Positions 9,972 through 18,532 of a DNA stretch of 64,000 nt are shown piece by piece. Source of the stretch: Bacillota bacterium (GTDB lineage: Bacteria; Bacillota; Sulfobacillia; Sulfobacillales; Sulfobacillaceae). Position 1 is the stretch's first letter. Each line of letters begins with the position of its first letter. The translations under genes and the position numbers were made by a program. The stretch spans positions 1 through 64,000 of the forward strand of contig JAKACM010000014.1 in assembly GCA_021821465.1 (NCBI GenBank). Direction: 5' to 3'. The notes below the pieces were generated by a model. It was not told the origin of the DNA. It ran no database searches and worked only from the letters and a program-made list of their open reading frames with translations.

Positions 9972-10352
9972 ATGCTCAAACGGCTTTTAGCCCTCTTTCT
10001 GGTAGTTCCGTTAGTGGAACTCTCGCTATTATTTCTTATTGCCCATTTTTGGGGATGGGGATGGACCATCGGCATTACTATTGTGTCCTCTCTTGTTGGG
10101 GCTTATTTGGCTAAAGTCAGCGGCAAACAATGGTGGGAAACCGTCAAGCGGGAATGGGCAACAGAAGGCTTTCCCGTGCACCGTCTCGGTGAGGGCGCCT
10201 TGCTGTTGATTTCAATGGCCTTCATGATTACACCCGGGCCTTTGACCGGTATTATCGGCCTCTTGTTTATGATTCCCAAGGTTCGAAGTGGAGCCGCCCG
10301 AGGGCTGAGTCGATGGGTTTCGAACCGGTTCATGGAAAAATTATGGCCCTAA
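9972..10352 (+). CDS. fxsA: FxsA family membrane protein
   Basis: A 126-residue protein with PLVELSLLFLI near the N-terminus and the TPGPLTGIIGLLFMIP segment near residue 85, both standard for FxsA. In Escherichia coli its overproduction relieves phage F exclusion; its normal role is unclear. AAAGGAGA lies upstream of the ATG. The 3' end overlaps the converging membrane-protein gene by four bases. Confidence 0.85.
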   Translation: MLKRLLALFLVVPLVELSLLFLIAHFWGWGWTIGITIVSSLVGAYLAKVSGKQWWETVKREWATEGFPVHRLGEGALLLISMAFMITPGPLTGIIGLLFMIPKVRSGAARGLSRWVSNRFMEKLWP

Positions 10353-11278
10353 GAAGCTCGTTCGGACTCGGCTTGACGCGAGTGCATAAAGGGAAATTGT
10401 GAGCCTAATAATGTCCAAAACAATAGCCCAAAAGGCAAAATCATTCCGGGATCTGTTCCCGTCCCGCTTAAAAGAGTGCCGAAGGCCTGAGGGATGGCCC
10501 ATAAAAAGATCATCCACGCACCGGTGATGACGGCGGTCCACCGCGATTTGGGCCGGAAAAAACTTATGAGGCTCAGGATTAAAAGAATAGCACTATAGAT
10601 TCCGTTATCTAAGACAGGATGCAATTGGCTTGACATGACCATAGCATTAATGGCCATTTGCAAGAACGTGGGTTCATTGCCATTCATGGTGATGTCGCCA
10701 AATTGAGCGGCCAGTCCGTTGGCTGTCCAAGCCCCGGAAGAAGGCAAAACCTCCCAGATGAAGGCAATGAACCACAAAATGGCGAGTCCGTAACGGGCCG
10801 CTTGATAAATGTGTTCTTCTGTCCACCAGTCTTTGTGTATGAGGAGCAATATGGCCGCTATCGCATAAAACGGAATGGAACCCGGCGAGCCCTGAATGAT
10901 GCTGGGTGAACCGGTGACCAAACCGCCCAATCCTTCCGCTCCTACCCAGACAATCATTCCCCACACGAGAGAAATCCATAGCCCCAAACGTCCCCAAGTT
11001 GAATCAGGACCTTTAAGAATAAGAATGCCAATGATGACTTCGATGAGGAAATTAAGGATATTTGAGACAAATCCTAAATGAATCCAGAGTCTGGCACCAT
11101 TCATCATCAGATGAAACAGCCATGGCGGCTGAGAATTTGTGGCCGCAGGGCCGAGAACATTAACGATCAAGAGGGAATGAAACATATCGGGTTGGACCTT
11201 TAAGAGGGCATCGAAAATCCACAAAATGCCCAGTCCATAAGCTAAGGACCGCCTGCGATCGAACGGCATCGTCAACAA
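10349..11278 (-). CDS. Polytopic membrane protein, paralogue of 5660-6706
   Basis: A 309-residue protein with about eight membrane segments. It shares with the protein at 5660-6706 the segments LWIFDALLKVQP, GLWISLVWGMIVW, WEVLPSSGAW and GTGTDPG. The function is unknown. The start may be TTG at 11278, six bases after AGGGGG, or ATG at 11269. Two diverged copies 4 kb apart, both on the reverse strand, suggest an old duplication. Confidence 0.6.
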   Translation of the reverse strand: MLTMPFDRRRSLAYGLGILWIFDALLKVQPDMFHSLLIVNVLGPAATNSQPPWLFHLMMNGARLWIHLGFVSNILNFLIEVIIGILILKGPDSTWGRLGLWISLVWGMIVWVGAEGLGGLVTGSPSIIQGSPGSIPFYAIAAILLLIHKDWWTEEHIYQAARYGLAILWFIAFIWEVLPSSGAWTANGLAAQFGDITMNGNEPTFLQMAINAMVMSSQLHPVLDNGIYSAILLILSLISFFRPKSRWTAVITGAWMIFLWAIPQAFGTLLSGTGTDPGMILPFGLLFWTLLGSQFPFMHSRQAESERAS

Positions 11279-11837
11279 AAATCCCCCTCTCGTTGGTATT
11301 CATTTCATTGCACGCGAAAAATCGGGCCGAGAAGGGATAGCGCGACAGACTCGGCGCCGGGACTTGCGTTCCATTCTCTTTGGGAATGTCTGCAATCGCC
11401 TTTAGCTTTCGGCGACCGCAGAAACCTTCGGTTTTTCCATCGCCAGCATAATTCAAAGCATTCTGGTGTCCGCACCCAAAAAAATCCCAGGATTGATCCC
11501 TTTCTCTGATCAGTTTAAGCCTCGGGGTCCTTATGCTCCCCCCGTGAGGACGGGGTAGCTGACGACGTTTACGCAATCTTGGGATCAATAATTATGTCCG
11601 GCCTCTTTTTTGGCTCCGGGATACCTTTTGCAAACGGTACAAAAATTTCGGCACAATTTTCCTCGGCCGATAAGACTTCACCAGTGTCATTGTAGCAAAT
11701 GCCTAGGTCGGCGGGAAAGAAGAAATGGGCGTGACATAAATTTACCACACGAAAAAAAGGAGTTTGTCGAATCGGGTGGAAGTACTTTACATTGCAATAC
11801 AAAGCAGAACCCATCCAGTTTACGGGAAGGCGAGATC
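11279..11837. other. Divergent regulatory region with possible structured leader
   Basis: No gene supported. Read on the reverse strand, 11300-11470 can form nested hairpins: GGCGA with TCGCC around AAACC with GGTTT, then CATTC with GAATG, and GCCGAG with CTCGGC. This would be the leader of the membrane protein ending at 10349. It matches no riboswitch I can name. The right half must contain the promoter of the flagellar operon that starts at 11838; I could not pick a convincing one. Confidence 0.35.
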
Positions 11838-12287
11838 ATGGGCGAAGAACCGCTGTCACAAGAGGAAATTGACAAACTGTTGCAGGCAGTTATTGCCAAA
11901 GAATCAATCAAGGCTGAAGCGGTCCAAGAGCCTCTTGCGGCAAAAGGAGCCGAAAGAAGTCGGGAGACGGGCGACTCTTCCTCCTCTGGGCCGCAAGCAA
12001 AAAATCGGAGCGGTGCCCAAAATCCACCCGCTACTTCGGATGCTTTGCGGAAAAAATGGGCTGCCTATGGAGAATTGCAATTGCGTTTTACGGCGGAAAT
12101 CGGCATGGCTTCTTTAAAATTGGGCGATGTTCTGCAAGTAGGTGTCGGATCGAGGCTACCGGTTAAGGCACGCTGGATGGAGCCTTTGGTTTTGCGCTTG
12201 AACGGCAAAACCGTAGGTTACGGGCGGGTGGTTTTAGTCGGAAACAAATTTGGTGTAGAGGTGACACGCTGGGGGCGAATTGGCTGA
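11838..12287 (+). CDS. FliN/FliY-like motor switch protein with N-terminal CheY-docking motif
   Basis: A 149-residue protein. Residues 6-15 (LSQEEIDKLL) match the EIDxLL motif that, in FliM and FliY, binds phosphorylated CheY or related partners. A polar linker of about 60 residues follows. The C-terminal 75 residues form a SpoA (FliN-type) domain: LKLGDVLQVG, LVLRLNGKTVGYGRVVLVGNKFGVEVT. It probably joins the C-ring of the flagellar motor. The real start is ATG 11838 after GGGAAGG; the frame is open further upstream. It is the first gene of the flagellar locus and distinct from the fliN at 39587. Confidence 0.78.
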   Translation: MGEEPLSQEEIDKLLQAVIAKESIKAEAVQEPLAAKGAERSRETGDSSSSGPQAKNRSGAQNPPATSDALRKKWAAYGELQLRFTAEIGMASLKLGDVLQVGVGSRLPVKARWMEPLVLRLNGKTVGYGRVVLVGNKFGVEVTRWGRIG

Positions 12288-12298
12288 AAGGCTAAGTT

Positions 12299-13465
12299 AT
12301 GGGAACGCCGTGGATTGTGATTATAAATACGTGGCCTTACTCTGGGGAAGACATCGAGAGAGCGGTGGCTTCATTGATAGGGTGGGCGGAGAAGGTTATC
12401 GGGGCAGAATTGGGAACATGGCACCGGTCTTTACCGGAGTTGGCCTCTTCGGGACTGGAAATCTCGACGAGTGAATGGACGGGATCGTTTCGCGCGCAAT
12501 ATGACCACTTGGTAAGTGAGGAGAAAAGGGGCGAGTTCCCCAGAGTGCTGTTCTTGGAAGGCAATGAAGTCATTCGGCGCATGGATTTGCACCGACTCGA
12601 GGCGTTGACGAATGGTCAAGAGTCGGCATATCGGATGAGTATTGTCTGTGGAGAAGATCAAGAGAGAAAAGAGATTCGCGTTCTCAAGCCGGTGGCTTGG
12701 CACGGATTTTCCGGGATTTATAAGCCCGATCCGTATCCGGAACTCGCAGCATTTTGTCAAGACATCAAAGACATCGACATCAGCCTCTTCACAGGGCCGA
12801 ATCCGAGCGGGCCCAAAAAGGACCAACTGGAAGACATTCTCTTGGAAAGTCCCGTGAGCCCTTTAATTAGGGCCAGGTGGCTTATAGAAAGGCGAAAATT
12901 TGCGGAGGCGCTGCGGTATTTAAAGAAGGACGCATTGTTAAGTATCGACAGCACTCCTACGCAGATACACTGGCAAACTTTAGTAGCAGAGACGTTGATG
13001 GGCATGAACAGACCCTTGGCCGCTTTGGAGGTCTTGACCCCATTAATCTCCCTCTCGCCCAGTGCCGACCGTGGGTATTTAATGGGCCGGGCATTATATG
13101 ACCTCCAACGCTATGAACAAGCGTCAACCTACTTTTTTCAGTCCGGGACAGGCATGTTCGGCGAGAGAGAGTATCAGGAACCGGGGTCGGACAGTTACCG
13201 ATCCTTATGGTGGGCCGCTCACTCGTTGATTATGGGCAAACGACCCAAAGACAGTTTTTTAATCGTCAAACGCCTTTTGGAAAACTACCCATTCTTCCAA
13301 GATGCCTGGCCTCTGTTTTTCCGGTTATTTGCGGGAGCCAAGGTTGAAGAACTTTATGAAATTTTAACTCAGTTCATGTCACCCAAAGACCTTCATGAAG
13401 TGTTTGAGCGTCTTCACGGCATGGATATAGACGCCGAACGCTTTCGCAGTTGGGTTTTGCGTTAG
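12299..13465 (+). CDS. Probable GT-A-like domain plus TPR-like repeats
   Basis: A 388-residue protein in the flagellar operon. The first half (IVIINTWPYSGEDIERAVASL, in parts, and VLFLEGNEVIRR) resembles a family 2 glycosyltransferase fold but lacks a clear DxD motif. The second half has TPR-like helical repeats (RKFAEALRYLKKD, MNRPLAALEVLTPLI, YDLQRYEQASTYFFQSG). This layout recalls SunS-type glycosyltransferases. A role in glycosylating flagellar proteins is an inference from position only. Confidence 0.45.
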   Translation: MGTPWIVIINTWPYSGEDIERAVASLIGWAEKVIGAELGTWHRSLPELASSGLEISTSEWTGSFRAQYDHLVSEEKRGEFPRVLFLEGNEVIRRMDLHRLEALTNGQESAYRMSIVCGEDQERKEIRVLKPVAWHGFSGIYKPDPYPELAAFCQDIKDIDISLFTGPNPSGPKKDQLEDILLESPVSPLIRARWLIERRKFAEALRYLKKDALLSIDSTPTQIHWQTLVAETLMGMNRPLAALEVLTPLISLSPSADRGYLMGRALYDLQRYEQASTYFFQSGTGMFGEREYQEPGSDSYRSLWWAAHSLIMGKRPKDSFLIVKRLLENYPFFQDAWPLFFRLFAGAKVEELYEILTQFMSPKDLHEVFERLHGMDIDAERFRSWVLR

Positions 13466-13614
13466 GCAGATCCAAAGCGCAACTTCTTGTCGGTAAAAGA
13501 AGGAGATGGCCGTAATATGTCGAAGATGGCAAAAAGTAGAGAATGAACAAAGTGGCTGAAGTGGAAAGAATCGGAAGAGGCGATTATGGTGGAAAATGGA
13601 GAGGGGGAATAGCA

Positions 13615-14190
13615 TTGGTTAATAAAACGCTGGCCTTTTTCCAAAATGGACAAATCGTGCCTGTGACTACCCCGATTTTTCAGGGCCCGAAAGCGAGACG
13701 GCGGGGACGCAGACGCGAAGTGGACCGGTATTTTCCGAACGGAGAACTTATTCCGGGCCGAGAAGAACTGATTCACTTTATTCTGACGCATATTTTATAC
13801 CAAATTGACCCCGTTTTGGGAGAACCGGTCTTCTGCAAACATCTGATCAAACCCAATCGTGAGCGCAATCGCGACAGCATGTATCATGTGGTGTTGGGCC
13901 CGGCATCTTGGACAGGAGTCTGGGAGGTTATCGGCAATCGGCGCATGTTTGATATTCATGCGGAATATGTCAAGGAAGAAGCCACCTGGCTTCCTCAAAT
14001 TACAGTCTCTCCCGGGAATTTTATCGGAGTCGAAAATCTGAACGGGATTGAACTCCCTTCGGAATATCTCCGCAATGAAATCATTGAGAGAAATTTTGTG
14101 ACGGCTGATGAATACGATTGGTTTGCCAGCCCTCATGCCTCTGTCAGGCGTCTGGCCATGGCCCAGGCCGAACGGGGAATATGGATGTAG
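13615..14190 (+). CDS. Hypothetical protein in flagellar operon
   Basis: About 191 residues from TTG 13615, which lies eight bases after GAGAGGGGGA; ATG at 13543 gives 215 residues but has no ribosome site. The sequence has a basic patch (KARRRGRRREVDRYF) and several aromatic residues. I recognise no family. It lies between the GT-like gene and motA with short spacers, so it is probably co-transcribed. Confidence 0.55.
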   Translation: MVNKTLAFFQNGQIVPVTTPIFQGPKARRRGRRREVDRYFPNGELIPGREELIHFILTHILYQIDPVLGEPVFCKHLIKPNRERNRDSMYHVVLGPASWTGVWEVIGNRRMFDIHAEYVKEEATWLPQITVSPGNFIGVENLNGIELPSEYLRNEIIERNFVTADEYDWFASPHASVRRLAMAQAERGIWM

Positions 14191-14236
14191 TGAGAACCTT
14201 TATGGATATCCAGGAAGATGACCTCAAGGAGGAGCT

Positions 14237-15073
14237 ATGCGCTTAGATGTCACGGCAATAGGCGGCATTATCTTTGGCGTGTTGGCTTTGGTTGCCGGAT
14301 TCGTGCTGGAAGGCGGCCGGGCGGGAGCTTTGGTTCAAGGCACAGCGGCTTTGATCGTATTCGGCGGCACTATCGGAGCTACGGCGGTATCCTTTTCGGT
14401 TGATGAGTTAAAGAAAGTCCCGGCCTTATTTCGTATGGGTCTGACCCGAAGAAAATTCGACCCGATTGTTCTCATCGACCAATTGGCACGCTATGCCGAT
14501 ATTGCCCGCAGGCAACAGCCTTTAGCCTTAGAACCCGAAATTGAATTGACGCAGGATGAATTTTTGGGCAAGGGACTACAACTCATTGTGGATAATCAGG
14601 ATCCGACATTAATGCGACAAATGCTCGAATCCGACATTTATGCCCGGTATTCGCAACAGAAAATGGGTGCCAGCATTTTTGAATCGGCCGGCGGTTATGC
14701 TCCGACTATGGGTATTGTCGGCACGGTGATGGGACTGGTGCATGTGTTGGGAGAATTGTCGGGCAATCCCAGTGACTTGGCATCCGCCATTGGATTGGCG
14801 TTTATTGCCACCTTATATGGTGTCTCCAGTGCCAATTTATTGTGGTTGCCGATGGCCAGTAATCTCAAGAATAAGGCCAAACACGATCTGCTGATGCGAC
14901 AGATGAGTCTGGAAGGACTGTTGGCTATCAGCGAAGGGATGGCTCCCAGCTTGTTAAGGGACAAATTGATGACCATGATTCGCCCGTCCGCCTCTCCCGC
15001 ACCGCAAGGAGTGGCGGAACGAGACGCGGCCGTATCTCCGGGACAGAAGGCCGGAACCCAGGAGGCGTCATAA
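14237..15073 (+). CDS. motA: Flagellar motor stator protein MotA
   Basis: A 278-residue inner-membrane protein with four membrane segments. The pattern GGYAPTMGIVGTVMGLVHVL near residue 155 is the conserved MotA/TolQ/ExbB channel helix, followed by AIGLAFIATLYGV. With MotB it forms the ion-driven stator. GGAGGAGCT precedes the ATG. The C-terminal tail is rich in Ala and Pro. The sequence does not settle whether protons or sodium are used. Confidence 0.93.
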   Translation: MRLDVTAIGGIIFGVLALVAGFVLEGGRAGALVQGTAALIVFGGTIGATAVSFSVDELKKVPALFRMGLTRRKFDPIVLIDQLARYADIARRQQPLALEPEIELTQDEFLGKGLQLIVDNQDPTLMRQMLESDIYARYSQQKMGASIFESAGGYAPTMGIVGTVMGLVHVLGELSGNPSDLASAIGLAFIATLYGVSSANLLWLPMASNLKNKAKHDLLMRQMSLEGLLAISEGMAPSLLRDKLMTMIRPSASPAPQGVAERDAAVSPGQKAGTQEAS

Positions 15074-15078
15074 AATAG

Positions 15079-15813
15079 ATGTGGGACGAGGATAATGAAG
15101 AAGGAAAAAATGACGGAGCAGGAATGATGCGTTGGTTGATCACCTATGCGGATCTCATTACGCTCTTGCTGGCCTTCTTTATTGTATTGTATGCGATGAA
15201 TCGGACACAGCAGATTAAATTTGCCTTAGTCTCGCAAGCTTTGGCTCAGCAGTTCGATTCCCAGAGCATTATCGGGCGCTCTCCCGGTCCTTCCATTATC
15301 AACGGACTCTCGGGAACACGTCAGGAACAAGCGAGTTTGAATCGATTGGCACAGGAACTTCAACAAAAAATCAATCAATCCAACTTGGCCTCCCAAGTTT
15401 CGGTAGCTACGACGATGCGGGGGGTTGAAGTCAGTCTTAATGCCTCTTTATTGTTTGCCTCCGGCTCGGCCCGCATTTCGCCCAATGCCCAGAGCCTTCT
15501 CGTTCATTTAGGCACGGTCTTGCGCAGTGTGCCCAATGACATTGAGGTGGCGGGATATACCGATTCCGTGCCTATTCGCACCTCAAAGTATCCAAGCAAC
15601 TGGCAACTTTCGGCCCAAAGGGCGGCCAACGTAGTTTATGTTTTAGCTCATGTTCCTCAAATTAATCCGTCCCGTCTGTCTATTGCGGCGTTCGGACACT
15701 ATCATCCCATTGCCAGTAATCAAACTTCCTTGGGGCGAAAACAAAACCGGCGGGTGAACATTTTGGTGCTTCGCGCGGCGGTGGCACAAGTGGCGATTGG
15801 CCATGGTCCGTAG
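15079..15813 (+). CDS. motB: Flagellar motor stator protein MotB
   Basis: A 244-residue protein. A single membrane helix at residues 18-40 contains the ion-binding Asp25 in TYADLITLLLAFF. The C-terminal OmpA-like peptidoglycan-binding domain shows VEVAGYTDSVPI, NWQLSAQRAANV and LGRKQNRRVNILV. It anchors the stator to the cell wall. The start is five bases after the motA stop. Confidence 0.93.
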   Translation: MWDEDNEEGKNDGAGMMRWLITYADLITLLLAFFIVLYAMNRTQQIKFALVSQALAQQFDSQSIIGRSPGPSIINGLSGTRQEQASLNRLAQELQQKINQSNLASQVSVATTMRGVEVSLNASLLFASGSARISPNAQSLLVHLGTVLRSVPNDIEVAGYTDSVPIRTSKYPSNWQLSAQRAANVVYVLAHVPQINPSRLSIAAFGHYHPIASNQTSLGRKQNRRVNILVLRAAVAQVAIGHGP

Positions 15814-15882
15814 AACAGCTCAAGTCAACATTTTCACTCGGGATTTTGACAGCAAAGACGAAGCGAAAAGGAGAGTTTTGTA

Positions 15883-16239
15883 TTGTTTAACACTCTTAGC
15901 AGTCAAAGCGTGATTACGACATTAAACTTATCGGCCAAATCCGAGGCCATGATTGCCAATAATTTGGCTAATTATGACACCCCCGGATATAAGAGCACGA
16001 GCCTTTCCTTCCAGCACCAATTGAAGCAGGCTCTGGCCCAAGGCCCTCAGGCGGTGGCGCAGGTGAAAGGACGGGAAAGCGTGAATACCCTCTCCATGCA
16101 GCCCGATTTAAACAGCGTATCCTTGACACAACAAACGACGGATTTAGCCAAAATGCAACTGCTTTATCAAACAGCCGTCCAAGCATTCAACTACAAAGAC
16201 ACCGAGATCAAAATTGTCAGTGAAGGGAGGGCTATGTAA
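15883..16239 (+). CDS. flgB: Flagellar basal-body rod protein FlgB
   Basis: A 118-residue proximal-rod protein. The N-terminal block LSAKSEAMIANNLANYDTPG is the standard rod motif. The C-terminus ends with the axial-protein helix AFNYKDTEIKIVSEGRAM. The start is TTG 15883, eight bases after AAAAGGAGAG. It begins the flgB-flgC-fliE-fliF series. Confidence 0.92.
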   Translation: MFNTLSSQSVITTLNLSAKSEAMIANNLANYDTPGYKSTSLSFQHQLKQALAQGPQAVAQVKGRESVNTLSMQPDLNSVSLTQQTTDLAKMQLLYQTAVQAFNYKDTEIKIVSEGRAM

Positions 16240-16241
16240 AA

Positions 16242-16655
16242 ATGTTTGATGCCTTAAATATCACTTCCACTGCGCTGACGGCAGAATCCTTGCGGCTTGA
16301 TTTGGTGGCGAATAATCTGGCTAATGCTACGACCACCAAAACCGTTACTGGTTTTCCTTATCAAAGTGAATCCGCGGTTTTGTCCTCGGTTCCGGCTCCC
16401 GCCCGAGGGAGCTATAAAGGCGTGGGGCAAGGAGTGACGGTCAGGTCCATTGTGGCCAGTCAAGCCCCTTTTCCCAAAGTCTATGATCCGACCAGTGCTT
16501 TGGCCAATAAACAAGGATATGTTTTGCAGTCAAATGTGAGTCTCTCTACGCAAATGGTGGACATGGCCGAAGCCTCTCAGGCCTATCAGGCCAATGCCAA
16601 CGCTTTTACGGCAGATAAGAACATGATTTTGAAAGCCTTGACATTAGGAGCGTGA
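16242..16655 (+). CDS. flgC: Flagellar basal-body rod protein FlgC
   Basis: A 137-residue rod protein. It has the N-terminal LRLDLVANNLANATTT motif, a central YDPTSALANKQGYVL block and the C-terminal MVDMAEASQAYQANANAFTA helix that is diagnostic of FlgC. GGGAGG lies inside the end of flgB, and only two bases separate the genes. Confidence 0.93.
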   Translation: MFDALNITSTALTAESLRLDLVANNLANATTTKTVTGFPYQSESAVLSSVPAPARGSYKGVGQGVTVRSIVASQAPFPKVYDPTSALANKQGYVLQSNVSLSTQMVDMAEASQAYQANANAFTADKNMILKALTLGA

Positions 16656-16662
16656 TGACATC

Positions 16663-16953
16663 ATGAACCCAATTGGATTGACATTGCCGAATTCTCTTGC
16701 GATGCATACGGCCCAAGGATCTTCTCGCGGCGGCGGAACGTTTGGTCAATTGTTAAACCAAGCCGTGAGTCAACTGGAAAATAGCCAAAATCAGGCGAAC
16801 CAGGCTATTACCGGAGCCATGACGGGACAGATGACCGTGACTCAAGCGATGGTATCAATGAGCGAGGCTCAAAGCACTTTGGATGTGGCAACTTCCATCC
16901 GCAATAATGTGGTGCAGGCTTATCAAAGCATTATGAATATGCCTGTCGGATAA
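16663..16953 (+). CDS. fliE: Flagellar hook-basal body protein FliE
   Basis: A 96-residue protein linking the MS ring to the rod. The C-terminal half, VTQAMVSMSEAQSTLDVATSIRNNVVQAYQSIMNMPVG (read in parts), matches the FliE consensus ending in IMxMPVG. It lies directly between flgC and fliF, as in other Firmicutes. Confidence 0.93.
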   Translation: MNPIGLTLPNSLAMHTAQGSSRGGGTFGQLLNQAVSQLENSQNQANQAITGAMTGQMTVTQAMVSMSEAQSTLDVATSIRNNVVQAYQSIMNMPVG

Positions 16954-16971
16954 AGATCTGAGGCGGGGAAA

Positions 16972-18531
16972 ATGAACCAACGGGTCAAAGAATTCGGGCA
17001 AAAGATTCTTCAGTGGTGGAAACGCCAAACCTTAACTCAACGTCTGCGTTTCGGAGTGCTGGCAGCACTCTCTTTGAGTGTGCTTTTGGTGCTGATTAAC
17101 TGGGTGACGAGTCCCAATTGGCAACCTTTGTATACCAATTTGAGTCCCCGCTCTGCCGGGCAGATTACTACCCAGCTAACGCAGATGAAAGTGCCGTATC
17201 AACTGGCTAATCAGGGGCGCACGGTTTTAGTGCCGAAAAGTCACGTGGACCAAGTGCGCGTGGATCTGGCGGATTTGAATATTCCCTCCTCCACGGTAGG
17301 GATGCCGCAACCTTTGAATTTTAGTTTGGGGGAGACCAATCAGGAAATTACGCTGACTCAATTGGCTGATTTGGAAGCAACTTTGGCCCAGACCATTAAC
17401 TCGATCCAAGGTGTGCACACCTCACGTGTTTTGATAAATCAGCCTCCCCCTCAACTGTTCGGGGAAAGTGCGGCGAATCCTACGGCTTCGGTATTTTTGA
17501 ACTTAAATCCCGGGGTGTCTTTAAGTCCTTCCCAAGTCCGGGGGATTATGAACCTGGTGGCTCATTCCGTTGCCGGGTTAACACCCAAAGAAGTCACGGT
17601 GGTGGATCAAGCGGGCACGCTTTTGTCGCAAAATGTGTTAAACAGCCAGCCGGGGTCGACTATTACCGGTACTAATCAGGCGGAATTAACCGCGGAAGAT
17701 CAAGTAGACAATCAGATTGCGCAAAATGTGACTTCCATGCTGGATCAAGTGCTGGGACCGGGAGCTGCCGTGGTGCGCGTGAATGCGTCTTTGAATTTTA
17801 ATCAGTCCACGATTCATTCCACCCAATACGGCAAATCCGTACTGTCGTCCCAGCAAGTGAACACCAAGACTTCTTCTCAAACGGGGACCGCGGCCACTGG
17901 GGGGGCCGGGGGCAATACTCCCGCTTATCCGGTAACCACAGGGGCAGTCGGCCCCTCCAAATCACAGAGCAATACCACCACATCCCATTGGCTGGTGGAC
18001 ACCACCTCGACCCGTCAAGTGGTCCCCAGCGGCAGCATTAACCGCATGACCGTGGCGGTGGCGGTGGACAAGCCTTTAAGCACCGCGCAAAGTGCGTCGC
18101 TTAAGAGTTTGGTGTCTTCGGCCGCGGGTGTGAATGCCGCACGGGGAGATGTGGTGACTATTCTGGGACAGCCTTTTAACCGCTCCCAGGTTAATCAAGC
18201 GTTAAAGCAAATGGCTCAAGCCCAAAGAATGCAACAGATTCACCGCGATATTTTGGAGGGTGTGCTGGCGTTATTGGGCGTGATTTTAGCCGTTTTGCTC
18301 TGGCGGGGGTTATCCCGACTGCGTCGATCGTCCCCGGCCCCAACCTTTGAACCGGCCATGGCCGGAGCCCCTTCCCAGTCTTTGTCGGTGAGTGATCTCT
18401 TGAATGAAATTCGTCAGTCCAAAGAACCTACCGCCGCCGAAGCCGCCAAAGGGCATTTGGAGGAGATGCTGCAAAAAGACCCCGAGAGTGCCGCACGCCT
18501 GATCAGAGCTTGGATTCAGGAGGATGAGTAA
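16972..18531 (+). CDS. fliF: Flagellar MS-ring protein FliF
   Basis: A 519-residue MS-ring protein with an N-terminal membrane helix (residues 25-46) and a C-terminal one (about 430-450). The ring-building motif regions YTNLSPRSAGQITTQL and the VLINQPPPQLF segment are present. There is a low-complexity Gly/Thr/Ser loop around residues 300-335. The C-terminus (LNEIRQSKE to the end) would bind FliG. Confidence 0.94.
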   Translation: MNQRVKEFGQKILQWWKRQTLTQRLRFGVLAALSLSVLLVLINWVTSPNWQPLYTNLSPRSAGQITTQLTQMKVPYQLANQGRTVLVPKSHVDQVRVDLADLNIPSSTVGMPQPLNFSLGETNQEITLTQLADLEATLAQTINSIQGVHTSRVLINQPPPQLFGESAANPTASVFLNLNPGVSLSPSQVRGIMNLVAHSVAGLTPKEVTVVDQAGTLLSQNVLNSQPGSTITGTNQAELTAEDQVDNQIAQNVTSMLDQVLGPGAAVVRVNASLNFNQSTIHSTQYGKSVLSSQQVNTKTSSQTGTAATGGAGGNTPAYPVTTGAVGPSKSQSNTTTSHWLVDTTSTRQVVPSGSINRMTVAVAVDKPLSTAQSASLKSLVSSAAGVNAARGDVVTILGQPFNRSQVNQALKQMAQAQRMQQIHRDILEGVLALLGVILAVLLWRGLSRLRRSSPAPTFEPAMAGAPSQSLSVSDLLNEIRQSKEPTAAEAAKGHLEEMLQKDPESAARLIRAWIQEDE

Positions 18532-18532
18532 A

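Noticed and set aside
11400-11560. c-di-GMP-I riboswitch
   Set aside because: Only a GGAACGCAAG-like piece fits; the GNRA loop, its receptor and the remaining core are not present.
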